Below, piece by piece: positions 47,629-57,390 of a stretch of 64,000 nucleotides of DNA. This stretch comes from Planctomycetota bacterium. Its GTDB lineage: Bacteria > Planctomycetota > Planctomycetia > Gemmatales > Gemmataceae. Each line of letters starts with the position of its first letter. Position 1 is the first letter of the stretch. A model generated the notes under the pieces. That model saw only the letters and a program-made list of their open reading frames with translations. It did no database searches and had not been told where the DNA came from. The stretch is from the NCBI GenBank assembly GCA_021807595.1, contig JAKBCS010000003.1, positions 1-64,000 on the forward strand, in the 5' to 3' direction. The position numbers were made by a program, and so were the translations under genes.

Positions 47629-48045
47629 CTAGCGCTGCCGGTTCGCCGAGCAGAAGGGCATCGCCTCGCGGATCAATTCGCGCAAACCGGCGTCGTCGAT
47701 ACGTTGGATGGCTTCCTCGGGGACGAGCCAACAGCGTTGGCGAAGGTCGCGTTCCGGCCAGCGTTCGGCCACGTCCGTCACATTCATTACGAAAATCGTG
47801 ACGTGACAAGTAAAGCCCGACTTCTCGTAGAGATAAGTGCCGATGGGATCGGACTGTAGCACGCCGACCAAGCCGGCCTCCTCCCATGCCTCTTGCAAGG
47901 CGATCTCCGCGGACGACTTACCCGGTTCCAAACAGCCCTTGGGCACTACCCAGCGTTTGCCGCCGCGCGAAGACACGACACAAATACGATCGCCATCGAT
48001 CGGAATGACGCCGGCTTGACGAATCACACTTGAAGAGCTTGGCAT
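47629..48045 (-). CDS. NUDIX hydrolase
   Basis: GKRWVVPKGCLEPGKSSAEIALQEAWEEAGLVG fits the Nudix box. Confidence 0.95.
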   Translation of the reverse strand: MPSSSSVIRQAGVIPIDGDRICVVSSRGGKRWVVPKGCLEPGKSSAEIALQEAWEEAGLVGVLQSDPIGTYLYEKSGFTCHVTIFVMNVTDVAERWPERDLRQRCWLVPEEAIQRIDDAGLRELIREAMPFCSANRQR

Positions 48046-48189
48046 GTCGATCCCCGCGCAACCAAGAAATCTCGCCTCTGTATAAAATGTCCTAAAAGGC
48101 ACTGCCGGGTCAAGAAGGGTTCGCGCATTTTCGCGCAATCTACTTGTCTTTCTGAAGAAATGGGATGTGTGCCAAGATGTATCGCCCGA

Positions 48190-48852
48190 TCATTGCGGCG
48201 CGCCCTCGCGGAATGTGTCGGGAGGAGGTTGCCGATCGTCTTCGGGACGAATGCGGTCGTCTTCGGATGTCGGCCGCTGGCTTGGGGTGTGGCGGGAGTC
48301 GTTCCAGCTCTCGCGCGCCAAGTCGTCGAGCCGTTCCGGCGCGACGTGCCATTCGTCCTGATAGGCGTTCACAAACTCTTGAGCCACCCCGACGAGCGTC
48401 ATGTCCCGATCGGTGATCTCCCTGGCCCGAATGGAGTTGAACTGCACCACGACGGCGAGAATCACCCAAAGGATTAACATCACCACGGAGCCGACGCACA
48501 AGAGTCCTCCCAAATCGTCGCCCCTGGCATTGTTGTCGAGCGACACGGCCCAAGTGACTCCGCCAAGCAAAAGGATGCCGAACAGGCTGCCGACCACCAA
48601 AAGCTGTCGTGCGAGCCAATGGTTTTTATGCGCCTCGCACAGCGGGGCCTCGACCGTTCGCCGTTTGGTAGTGACGGCCGCGACGATCGCGAAGGGGACC
48701 AGCCCGCAGACAAAGAGTAGAATCCACACCCAAGATGGAAACCAAGAGAATCGCTTGCGCTTAAAAAGCGCCGCGGGTTCGCCGCATTGCATGCACAGAT
48801 CCGGCAACGCGGTCACTCGCTCGTCGCCAGAGTACAATCGTAGATCTGCCAT
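48190..48852 (-). CDS. Hypothetical membrane protein
   Basis: N-terminal CxxC (DLCMQCGEPA), several TM helices, acidic/polar C-terminal tail. Confidence 0.6.
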   Translation of the reverse strand: MADLRLYSGDERVTALPDLCMQCGEPAALFKRKRFSWFPSWVWILLFVCGLVPFAIVAAVTTKRRTVEAPLCEAHKNHWLARQLLVVGSLFGILLLGGVTWAVSLDNNARGDDLGGLLCVGSVVMLILWVILAVVVQFNSIRAREITDRDMTLVGVAQEFVNAYQDEWHVAPERLDDLARESWNDSRHTPSQRPTSEDDRIRPEDDRQPPPDTFREGAPQ

Positions 48853-48943
48853 AACCAGTTCTCCGAGGTTGCCCAACGCGGTTGGTAAAGCGATAGTAGG
48901 CGGTTGCATTTATTTGGTCAAGTAACGTAGCGAGACATTTTCC

Positions 48944-50020
48944 ATGAGCGCATCGATCTTCGATCCTTTGACCCTGCCGCCCTTGTGGACGGCGGATCTG
49001 CCCGGCATCGGCGGACGTATCAAGGTGCGACTCGACGATTTCGAGGTCGAAGAGATTCCGGCCTATCCACCCTCTGGCGCGGGCGATTATTTGTACCTCT
49101 GGATCGAAAAGCGCGACATGGGGGCCGAGTTTTTCGCGCGGCAAGTGGCGCGTCGATTGGGCGTGGATGCGGCGGAGGTCGGCACTGCGGGGTTAAAGGA
49201 TCGCCGCGCGGTGACACGGCAAATGGTATCGGTGCCCGCCGTCGTCGAACCGCGCCTGAACGAGTTGGAAGGGGACGGCATACGTCTGTTGAGCGTCAAC
49301 CGCCATACCAACAAGTTGAAGCCGGGCCATCTGCACGGCAATCGATTCCGCATCGTGGTGCGCGAAGCCCACGCCGATGCCGTTCGCCGGTTGCCGCCTT
49401 TGTTGGAGCGCGTGCGCCGCGATGGCTTGGCCAATTTCTACGGCGAACAACGCTTCGGACGCGAAGGCGAAACGGTCCTCCTCGGCTTATCGATGTTGCG
49501 GAGAGAGCCGCCGCCGGAGGGGGCGGGCGCGAGCATCCGTAAGCCATTTCTACGCAAGTTAGCGCTGTCGGCGGCGCAATCGGCCCTGTTCAATCACTAT
49601 CTGGCCGCACGCATGAAAGAGGGGCTTCTGCGAACCGTGCTTCGCGGTGATGCCATGGCGCGTTGGCCCTTCGGTGGGATGTTCGTGGCCGAAAATGTCG
49701 TGCGCGAACAAGAACGCTTGGAGGCGCGCGAGATCGTCGGTGCAGGACCAATGTTTGGACGGAAGATGTTTCGGGCCGCCGAAACTGCCGCCGAGCGCGA
49801 GGCAACGACACTGGCCGATTCCGGATTGACACCGATGGCCTTCCACGACTTCGGCAAACTTCTCTCCGGCACGCGGCGGCACAATCTCGTTTATGTGGAT
49901 GATCTTCAGGCCGAAGTGGAAGCGGAAGGCGTTCGATTGTCCTTCAGCCTCCCAGCGGGCAGCTACGCCACCGTCCTGTTGCGCGAACTCACCAAGAGCG
50001 ACCTGTCCAGCAACGATTAG
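48944..50020 (+). CDS. truD: tRNA pseudouridine(13) synthase
   Basis: IKVRLDDFEVEEIPAYPPSGAGDYLYLWIEKRDMGAEFFARQVARRLGVDAAEVGTAGLKDRRAVTRQMVSVP..FYGEQRFGR. Confidence 0.95.
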   Translation: MSASIFDPLTLPPLWTADLPGIGGRIKVRLDDFEVEEIPAYPPSGAGDYLYLWIEKRDMGAEFFARQVARRLGVDAAEVGTAGLKDRRAVTRQMVSVPAVVEPRLNELEGDGIRLLSVNRHTNKLKPGHLHGNRFRIVVREAHADAVRRLPPLLERVRRDGLANFYGEQRFGREGETVLLGLSMLRREPPPEGAGASIRKPFLRKLALSAAQSALFNHYLAARMKEGLLRTVLRGDAMARWPFGGMFVAENVVREQERLEAREIVGAGPMFGRKMFRAAETAAEREATTLADSGLTPMAFHDFGKLLSGTRRHNLVYVDDLQAEVEAEGVRLSFSLPAGSYATVLLRELTKSDLSSND

Positions 50021-50034
50021 CCTCGACGAAGACA

Positions 50035-50072
50035 AGCCGGAGGGGAAGGGCAACCAACGCCTCCCTCCGGCT
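50035..50072. terminator. Hairpin between convergent genes (possible terminator)
   Basis: agccggaggg (50035-50044) and ccctccggct (50063-50072), a 10-bp perfect stem between truD and the 50106-50576 gene; no clear U-tract. Confidence 0.5.
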
Positions 50073-50105
50073 CGCGAAATCGAGCGATGTTCGTTCTCCG
50101 TCGGG

Positions 50106-50576
50106 TCAACGCAGGCCGAACCCGAAAGCGGAGAAATAGGGATTGTAGGTAACGATATTGTAAGGGTTGTAGTTGTACGGATTGTAGTAGGGTATGCCCG
50201 TCGTCACATACGGATTGTACGTTGGATAAAAATAGGGGTTAAAGGGGTTGTAGAGGGCATTGTACAGCTGTGTCTGAATCCGCAAGGTGTTCAGAGCCGC
50301 GACTTGGTTGAGGTTCAAACCCAGCGGCGTGTAAGTGAACGAGTTGGCATAGGGTATGATGGGCGGCGGGGTGGCCACGAACGCGCGCGGCGGGATGTAC
50401 GGAACCACCGGCGGAACGTAAGGCCGAACCATGGGAACGAAGGGCCGAACCGGAGCATAGGGCCGGATCGGTCCATAGGGTGGACGAAACTGAGCCTGGA
50501 TCGAAGCCTGCGACAACGCGAGGCCGACTAGTCCCAGCAGCGATACCAAACCGAAGAAACGCCAAGAACGGTTCAT
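50106..50576 (-). CDS. Secreted Pro/Tyr/Asn-rich low-complexity protein
   Basis: Signal peptide MNRSWRFFGLVSLLGLVGLALSQASIQA; RPYAPVRPFVP.. and YNPFNPYFYPTYNPYVTTGIPYYNPYNYNPYNIVTYNPYF. Confidence 0.7.
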   Translation of the reverse strand: MNRSWRFFGLVSLLGLVGLALSQASIQAQFRPPYGPIRPYAPVRPFVPMVRPYVPPVVPYIPPRAFVATPPPIIPYANSFTYTPLGLNLNQVAALNTLRIQTQLYNALYNPFNPYFYPTYNPYVTTGIPYYNPYNYNPYNIVTYNPYFSAFGFGLR

Positions 50577-50868
50577 GGGAGATTCCTCTCTGCGATTAGG
50601 GCCGGCAAATGCACCACCGTCTGCCCACTCGACTCTTCCGCATAGTCTCATTATGAGCGATTGTCGTACCGAACACGAGCCTTTTTTTGACATTGGCACG
50701 ACGTTGGACATAACCGTATTCAAATCATTAGGTTGCATCAAATGCCCTCGCTCGGTATTTGCCGACGAATCTCTAAGTGTCGCGGAAAGACACAACGGAA
50801 TGTGTCAAGATGACACGGTTTATCCAAGCGAGGACATGCGGAGCGCGTCCAAATCGGATCGTGCCTTC

Positions 50869-51930
50869 TCACTTCAAAATGGGCAGGTCTATCGTGCGTT
50901 TCGCTTGCAAGGCCGGGTCGAACAGTTGGCGCGTGGCTTCGGAGTCAAGGTTGTCTTTGGTGACAACGTATTCGCCGGTACCGAGATTCATGCCTCCGCC
51001 GGAGACATCGACGCCTTCGAGATGCTTCACCAGCGTCCATACGCCGAGGTAGCCCATGCGATAGGGATCTTGCACGATCGTGCCGTCGATGTCGCCTTCG
51101 CGGATCGCCTGTAACAGGGGTTCAGAGGAATCGAAGGCCACGAATCGTACTTTGCCGTTAAGCCCCTGACTGCGCAGCGCGTTGAGCATTCCGGAGGAAC
51201 TGGACTCGTTCACCACGAATAAGCCATCCAGTTGGTCCCTGAATCGCAGCAGCAGCGGCCCGGCGTTTTTCTCGGCCTCGTTCACGGTCGCGCCGGCATA
51301 CTGATCGGACGACAGCAAGGTAAACGACTTTCCGGATTTCTTTTGTTCGTCAAGATAGTCGAGGAATCCCTGCTCGCGCTGTTCGGTGCTTTCGGAGCCT
51401 ACGGCGTAGCGAAGCAGGGCGATGTGGGGATTGCTTTTGCCGTCTTTGTCCAGCACTTCGAGAAGGCGTTTCGCGGCCAGACGGCCACCGTTGTGGTTGT
51501 CGGTGGCGACGTACTTGACGATCAGATTGGGGCGATCCTTCAATCGTTCCGCGTCGAGCCCCGAGTCGATGATGACAACGGGAACGCCCTTTTCCACCAC
51601 ATCGGCGACACAATCGAACGTGCGTTTGCTGTCCTGCGGCGCGAGTACCAGGCCATTAATTCCCGAACCGACCTTGAGATTGACGAGATTGATTTGCTCG
51701 CGTCCCTCGTTCTCCTTTTGCGGCCCGTCCCAATCGATGGCCACGGAAACGCCTTGGGCGCTGAGGTCGGACGCCGCCCGCTCCGCGCCGCGATGGATCG
51801 ACTGCCAGAATTCGTGCGTCAATCCTTTCGGAATCACGGCGATGCGGTATTTGACATCGGCGCGGGGCGGGCCGCACCCGGAGAGCAGCGCCGCAACGGC
51901 GGCCACGAACAAATAAGCCTTTCGAGGCAT
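50869..51930 (-). CDS. Sugar-type ABC transporter substrate-binding lipoprotein
   Basis: Lipobox VAALLSGCGPP; YRIAVIPKGLTHEFWQSIHRGAERAASDL..GINGLVLAPQDS..VVIIDSGLDA..QDPYRMGYLGVWTLVKHLEG. Confidence 0.9.
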   Translation of the reverse strand: MPRKAYLFVAAVAALLSGCGPPRADVKYRIAVIPKGLTHEFWQSIHRGAERAASDLSAQGVSVAIDWDGPQKENEGREQINLVNLKVGSGINGLVLAPQDSKRTFDCVADVVEKGVPVVIIDSGLDAERLKDRPNLIVKYVATDNHNGGRLAAKRLLEVLDKDGKSNPHIALLRYAVGSESTEQREQGFLDYLDEQKKSGKSFTLLSSDQYAGATVNEAEKNAGPLLLRFRDQLDGLFVVNESSSSGMLNALRSQGLNGKVRFVAFDSSEPLLQAIREGDIDGTIVQDPYRMGYLGVWTLVKHLEGVDVSGGGMNLGTGEYVVTKDNLDSEATRQLFDPALQAKRTIDLPILK

Positions 51931-52153
51931 GGTTTCCCCTTCCTCACGATGCGGCACGGTATTTCGGCGGTGTCTTTAAGGTAGTGGCTGTGTCCAAAGG
52001 GGTCAAGCCGATGGTGGGAAAGGATCGCCGCGATGCACGGAGGAGGTTGAGGGGCAAGCCATATGTGTAGCTCTTCTTGCCCAGAGTGCCGAGGGAAACA
52101 GGCTTTCACAAGGGTTCTTTACCCGTTGCCGCGTCCTCGAATGAGTCTCCTCG

Positions 52154-52183
52154 TTGACGAGGCCGTGTCCATGAGGCTATAAT
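52154..52183 (+). promoter_or_regulatory. Putative sigma-70-type promoter of the kinase gene
   Basis: TTGACG (52154-52159), 18-nt spacer, perfect TATAAT (52178-52183). Confidence 0.6.
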
Positions 52184-52208
52184 TGGGAGAATTTGTATTC
52201 GGCCCATA

Positions 52209-55200
52209 ATGCCTCGACGGCAAAGTTTCGTTTCGCGGAACTCTTTTCTTGGGAGTGCCATGTCCTCGGAATCCGCCGCAAAAGGGCCGCGCCGGAACAT
52301 CCGGATCGGCAAATATGAAGTCCTCTCGCACATCGCCACGGGGGGCATGGGAGCCGTCTACAAAGCGCGCGATACCGAGAGCGGCGAAGACGTTGCCTTG
52401 AAGGTGTTGTCGCCGGAGATGGCGGCCAAACCGGTGATGGTCGAACGCTTTCGCCGCGAGGCCAAACACGCCGCCAAACTGCGCCACGAAAATATTGTCA
52501 CCCTCCACGAGTTCGGCGAAGCCAATCGAACTTACTATCTCGTCATGGAGTTCGTGGACGGGATCGATCTGCACGAGTTCAGCAATAAGCAAGGCCCGCT
52601 CGACCCCAAGGAGGCACTGGAGATCGTTCTACAAGCGTGCCGCGCGCTCGATCACGCCTATCGCCAAAACGTCGTGCATCGAGACATTAAACCGTCGAAT
52701 TTTCTGTTGACGGAGCAAAACGGCAAGCGCGTGGTCAAACTGACCGATCTCGGTCTGGCGCGCGAGGCGAATAACGAAGAGTTTCGCGTTACCCGCGCCG
52801 GCACGACCGTCGGCACGCTGGACTATATGTCGCCGGAACAGGCGCGCGACAGCGGTTTGGCCGACATTCGCAGCGATCTCTATTCCCTCGGCGGCACTTG
52901 GTATCATTTGCTGTCCGGGCACGCGCCGTTCCCCAAGGGCGGACTCGGCGAGCGTCTACACCGCATTCTCAACGAGATTCCGCTGGACATCCGCGCCTGT
53001 AATCCCCACGTCTCCGAAGACATGGCCGCCGTCGTGCATCGCCTATTGGCCAAGCGCCCTTCGCAGCGCTATCAAACGCCTGCGGAGTTGCTGCGCGATT
53101 TGGAAGCCTTGCAACGCGGCGAAGTACTGTTGTCCCCGCGCCAAGCCTTAGAACACCTCGCGCAACAGGAAGAAACCCCGCCCAAACCGCCGAAGAATAA
53201 GAAGGCTTCTCGCTCCGCCGACGGTCGCCGTACTCCGCGCTCCGTGTCCAATCGCGTCCGCGTCGATGGCAAATCCAGTAAATCGACGATGGAAGTTCCC
53301 ATTCCCGAGGACGAAAGGACGAAGTCGCCCTATCTCTGGTATGGTATCGGTGGTGCCGCTGCGATTGTTGCGCTGGTGGCTGGGATACTCGTCCTTTCGC
53401 TGCGACACGGACGTGAGGACGAGCTTCGAGTCGAGCAGACGCCGAATTTCGAACCGGTGCCGCAACCGCCGAGCCAGGTTCCAGTGTTCGTGCCGCCCAA
53501 TCCCAAGCCCGATCTGGTTCCGGGGACCGTCCTCAAGACGGGCGAGAATCCTCCGGTTGCGGCTCCGCCGAAGAAATCGACTTGGCCGTCTCTCTATCGA
53601 CGAACGGAGAAGATCGATGTCGCAGCCCTACGAAAGGAGATCGAAGCGCCGTGGACCGCGCCGACGGTGAGCGGACCATCGGTACGGCTTGTGGTCGGTC
53701 GATTGCCTTCCGATCCCTCCGGTAAGACGTTCATTTCGCTCGCCGCCGCTTGCAAGGAAATCCCCCCCGGCGCGACGGGGATTGTCGAATTGCGAGACAA
53801 TGGCCCTTTCTACGACCTTCCGGCCGCGCTGGACGGTCGCAGTCTGGTGATTCGCGCGGCCAAGGGGTATCATCCGTTGTTGGTGTGGGATGTGCCGCGC
53901 ATGTTGGACGAACAACGCCTCGCCCGACGCAAGCCGGAGGAAACCTTTCCTTCGCCGGTGTTTCTCGACATCAGCCGAGGCGACCTTACGCTACAGGGCA
54001 TTCAGCTGGCGTTCCAATGGCCCGATTCCCCCTCTCAAGGCGCGACTGTGTTGCGCGTGCGGGACGGCGATTTGAACCTCGAAGACTGTACGTTTTCCGT
54101 GGGCGGCAAGCCGCGCGACGGAGCGACCATCGCCCAATTCCTGGAATCGCCCGATCCCGCGACGCCTCCGGCGAAGAGAAACGATATTCACGCTCGCAAA
54201 TGTCGCTTTAGCCGTTGCTATCTCCGCGGTGCGAGGATGTCAGTTCTCGATGTGAAGGCTCCCGGCTCCCACATTCTGTTCGACCATTGCTTGCTCGTCG
54301 GCGACGAAATGCCGCTACTGCGCATCGGAGCGGCGCACAACCGCGCCGTTCATCTGCACGCCGCCCGCTCGACCATGATTTGCGGCAAGACGTTCCTCGA
54401 ACTGCACCCAGTAGACATGCTGGATCGCACGCCGGCCCTCGATTGGCTGGGCTGGGATCTGTTACTGACGCGCAAGAATCCCGAAGTCGGCGGCGAATTG
54501 GTGCGCCTGAGTGACGGCATCGAAACGAGCCGCATGACTTGGCGCGCCGTCAACTGCTTGTATGGAGGTTGGAGCTATCTGTTGGCAGGTAGCACCACCG
54601 TGGCGGCGACGGACCTATCGGGCTGGCATCGACTGTGGAACCAAGGCGAAGGCGATGCCGTGCAGAGCGATCGTTGGCCGACCGCCGTTTTTCCCGAACT
54701 CGCCGAGGTTCCAGCCAATACTTATCGCAACGCCGACACTCCGGTCGCCTTCGCCGCCAGTACCAGCGACGAACAACTGCTCGGCTGCGACCTGTCGCGT
54801 TTGCCGCCAGCCCGCGACAATTGGCTCTCTCTCACCTTCGACCGCTATCCGTTTCTCGTTCCCGAAGCGCCCGAAGAATCTGCGCCGCCCGAGATTCTTC
54901 CGAACGGCGATGGCATGTATCACGGCGAGCGTTTGATACTCGACGATAAATCGGATCTCGGTGTCTATCTGGCCAAGATGCGAACCTCCGCGCGCTTCGC
55001 ACCGGAAATTGTCCTCCATCTGGGCGGCAGCGGGAACATCCTGACGACACCCATTCGGCTCAAAGGCTGCCATCTTACCCTCTATTTCGAGCCGCCCGAA
55101 GGCAAGAAGGAGCCGCTCGCACTCGTACCCGCCGGTCGTGCCGTCGCCGAGGGGCTATTTGACGTGGAAGATGGGAATCTCACCATCATCAATGGCAACC

Positions 55201-56030
55201 TTCGTTTCACCAACGCGGCGGAGGCGCGCGTGGTACCGTGGCTGATTCACATGCGCGGCGGCGATCTTCGACTGTTCCGAACGCACTTGTTGGTACCGCC
55301 GCTCGAAAGCGGAGCAGCGTTCCGCGGCCTCATCGCCATCGACGGCTCCGGCGATGCCGAACGCGCGCGCTCCTGTTTGGTCAACGAAAGTTTACTGCTC
55401 TCGGCTGCCGACGCCGTCTCGGTCGAGGGCATCGGCGCGCGCGTCCTGTTCAAACAGACGTTGTGCATCGCAAAAGGCAGCGCGCTGCGCTTGAAGCTCG
55501 ATCCCGGTTTCTCCCGTTTGGCGAAAGATTTGCCGTTCGGCGGCAAGGCAAACGTCCAATGCCTCTTCGATCGCTCCACCGTTTCGGCCAACGGCTCGGT
55601 GTTGAATCTGTCCGACGTGGCCGCGCTAGGCCCGCCCGCCGATCCGATCGTTTTCCATTCTCACGATAGCGGCTTCGTCAATCTATTCGGAAATACGTCG
55701 CGTCCTTGTATGATACGCTACGATGGCGAAGCGTTGGCGCGAGGATTGCTTCTGTGGCAGAGCGAGAATGATGCCTTCGATCGCCGGCTTTGGTTTGGAG
55801 GCTCGGGAGGCACGAACGAATTGCCCAAGAGCGCTCAACCGCGCGCATCCTGGACCGCTTTCTTGGGATCGCCGGTGATGCGCCAAGCCAAGGATATCGT
55901 CGTGCCCGTCGGCCACCATTTGGACGGCGATCGCTGGTCGTTGGACCGCCTTCTTGGTTGGAAAGCTCCTGGGGCCAATTTAGAGAAATTGCGGCTGCCG
56001 GAGAAAGCGCCGATCAAGCTGCCTCGCTGA
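52209..56030 (+). CDS. Receptor-like Ser/Thr protein kinase with TM helix and beta-helix-like C-terminal region (start may be 52261)
   Basis: GKYEVLSHIATGGMGAVYKARD, HRDIKPSNFLL, TDLGLAR, SPEQA; TM LWYGIGGAAAIVALVAGILVLSL; C-terminal repeats 'GDLTLQGIQLAF..DGDLNLEDCTF..DGNLTIINGNLRF'. Confidence 0.92.
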   Translation: MPRRQSFVSRNSFLGSAMSSESAAKGPRRNIRIGKYEVLSHIATGGMGAVYKARDTESGEDVALKVLSPEMAAKPVMVERFRREAKHAAKLRHENIVTLHEFGEANRTYYLVMEFVDGIDLHEFSNKQGPLDPKEALEIVLQACRALDHAYRQNVVHRDIKPSNFLLTEQNGKRVVKLTDLGLAREANNEEFRVTRAGTTVGTLDYMSPEQARDSGLADIRSDLYSLGGTWYHLLSGHAPFPKGGLGERLHRILNEIPLDIRACNPHVSEDMAAVVHRLLAKRPSQRYQTPAELLRDLEALQRGEVLLSPRQALEHLAQQEETPPKPPKNKKASRSADGRRTPRSVSNRVRVDGKSSKSTMEVPIPEDERTKSPYLWYGIGGAAAIVALVAGILVLSLRHGREDELRVEQTPNFEPVPQPPSQVPVFVPPNPKPDLVPGTVLKTGENPPVAAPPKKSTWPSLYRRTEKIDVAALRKEIEAPWTAPTVSGPSVRLVVGRLPSDPSGKTFISLAAACKEIPPGATGIVELRDNGPFYDLPAALDGRSLVIRAAKGYHPLLVWDVPRMLDEQRLARRKPEETFPSPVFLDISRGDLTLQGIQLAFQWPDSPSQGATVLRVRDGDLNLEDCTFSVGGKPRDGATIAQFLESPDPATPPAKRNDIHARKCRFSRCYLRGARMSVLDVKAPGSHILFDHCLLVGDEMPLLRIGAAHNRAVHLHAARSTMICGKTFLELHPVDMLDRTPALDWLGWDLLLTRKNPEVGGELVRLSDGIETSRMTWRAVNCLYGGWSYLLAGSTTVAATDLSGWHRLWNQGEGDAVQSDRWPTAVFPELAEVPANTYRNADTPVAFAASTSDEQLLGCDLSRLPPARDNWLSLTFDRYPFLVPEAPEESAPPEILPNGDGMYHGERLILDDKSDLGVYLAKMRTSARFAPEIVLHLGGSGNILTTPIRLKGCHLTLYFEPPEGKKEPLALVPAGRAVAEGLFDVEDGNLTIINGNLRFTNAAEARVVPWLIHMRGGDLRLFRTHLLVPPLESGAAFRGLIAIDGSGDAERARSCLVNESLLLSAADAVSVEGIGARVLFKQTLCIAKGSALRLKLDPGFSRLAKDLPFGGKANVQCLFDRSTVSANGSVLNLSDVAALGPPADPIVFHSHDSGFVNLFGNTSRPCMIRYDGEALARGLLLWQSENDAFDRRLWFGGSGGTNELPKSAQPRASWTAFLGSPVMRQAKDIVVPVGHHLDGDRWSLDRLLGWKAPGANLEKLRLPEKAPIKLPR

Positions 56031-56181
56031 GCGCCGGAGGATCTACCCCGGAAGGGTAGTTCTGTCAGAGCTGCGACAGTGTTGGGGCGGTTTTTCGAGC
56101 CGGTTCGTCTCCGCTCCCTGGCGGTCGCGGCTCGGATATTACCCTTTCGGTTTGCATATTGCCTAGTGATCGGATGTGAGC

Positions 56182-57369
56182 ATGCGTTTCGCGCTTCTGG
56201 GAGATCATCCCGATGGAATCGACATGGCCCTCGCCTTGGCGCAAACCGGACGACATCAAATCCTTGCCTTTACGACGACGCTTTCCGACGAAGTCCAACG
56301 CGGTCTCGGCTCGACAGCGCGGCGAATCGGCGATGTGGAGGAAGTGTTAGCGGATCCGGCCGTTGAGGCCGTCCTCGTCGCATCGCGGGCCGACCAACGC
56401 CCGGCGCACCTCCGCCGCGCCCTACAATCCGAGCGACACGTTCTCTGCGTTCATCCCCCCGATCAATCGCCGGAGGTGGCCTACGAGGCGGCCATGCTCC
56501 GCAACGATACCGGCTGCGTCCTCTTGCCGCTGCTGCCCGAAGCGACCCATCCCGCTATCCGCCGCTTGGCCGAGTTCGTCCGCCGCAAAGAAGGCGACCG
56601 TTCGCCCGTCGGCGCGTTCCGTCTGCTCGATATTGAGCGCGGCGTCTCGGAGGAAGTCCTCGACGGCTTTGGGTTGCCCGGCCACAAACCGGCCTTTCCG
56701 GGTTGGGACATCCTCCGCACGATCGGCGGAGAGATTCAAGAGGTATCGGCATTTGCCGAGGCGGAGGAGTTGCGCGAGGGCGAGCCGGTGTTGCTTGCCG
56801 GTCGATTCCAGGAGGGAGGTCTGTTTCAGGTTTCCCTCGTGCCGTGCCAGCAACAGCCGCGATGGCGCTTGAGTGTCCTCGGCAGTATGGGCCGAGTCGA
56901 ATTATGTTTTCCTCAAGGCTGGAACGGCCCGGCCATTCTCGACTGGCGCGACGCCGACGGCGAGCCGCGCGAGGAATACTGGCAACACGGGGATCCGTGG
57001 CCCGTCCTTATCGAGGCGTTCGAGCAGACAGTATCCCCATCGCCTTCCGAAGCGGGGGAGGGCAGCGAGCGGGGAGCCTTTCGCCTTTCTTGGCAAGACG
57101 CCATTCGAGCCTTGGAGTTGGACGACGCGGCCCGGCGGGGCGTCGAGAAACGACGGTCCACGCTCCTCGAATATCCCGAAGCCACCGAGGAGGTCGGTTT
57201 CAAGGGCACGATGACGCTGCTCGGATGTTCGCTGCTGTGGGGTGTCCTTTTACTTCTCATCCTCTCTGTTTGGTGGCCTATATTCGGTTTTCTTATCGTG
57301 CCATTAATCGTGGTATTCCTCGGTTTGCAATTGCTGCGCTACCTCCTGCCGCCCCAGCGCGAGAAGTAA
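56182..57369 (+). CDS. Gfo/Idh/MocA-like oxidoreductase family protein with C-terminal TM helices
   Basis: MRFALLGDHPDGIDMALALAQTGRHQILAFT..VEEVLADPAVEAVLVASRADQRPAHLRRALQSERHVLCVHPPDQSPEVAYEAAML; C-terminal TM pair. Confidence 0.75.
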   Translation: MRFALLGDHPDGIDMALALAQTGRHQILAFTTTLSDEVQRGLGSTARRIGDVEEVLADPAVEAVLVASRADQRPAHLRRALQSERHVLCVHPPDQSPEVAYEAAMLRNDTGCVLLPLLPEATHPAIRRLAEFVRRKEGDRSPVGAFRLLDIERGVSEEVLDGFGLPGHKPAFPGWDILRTIGGEIQEVSAFAEAEELREGEPVLLAGRFQEGGLFQVSLVPCQQQPRWRLSVLGSMGRVELCFPQGWNGPAILDWRDADGEPREEYWQHGDPWPVLIEAFEQTVSPSPSEAGEGSERGAFRLSWQDAIRALELDDAARRGVEKRRSTLLEYPEATEEVGFKGTMTLLGCSLLWGVLLLLILSVWWPIFGFLIVPLIVVFLGLQLLRYLLPPQREK

Positions 57370-57390
57370 TTCCTCTCCCCCCCAGCGAAT

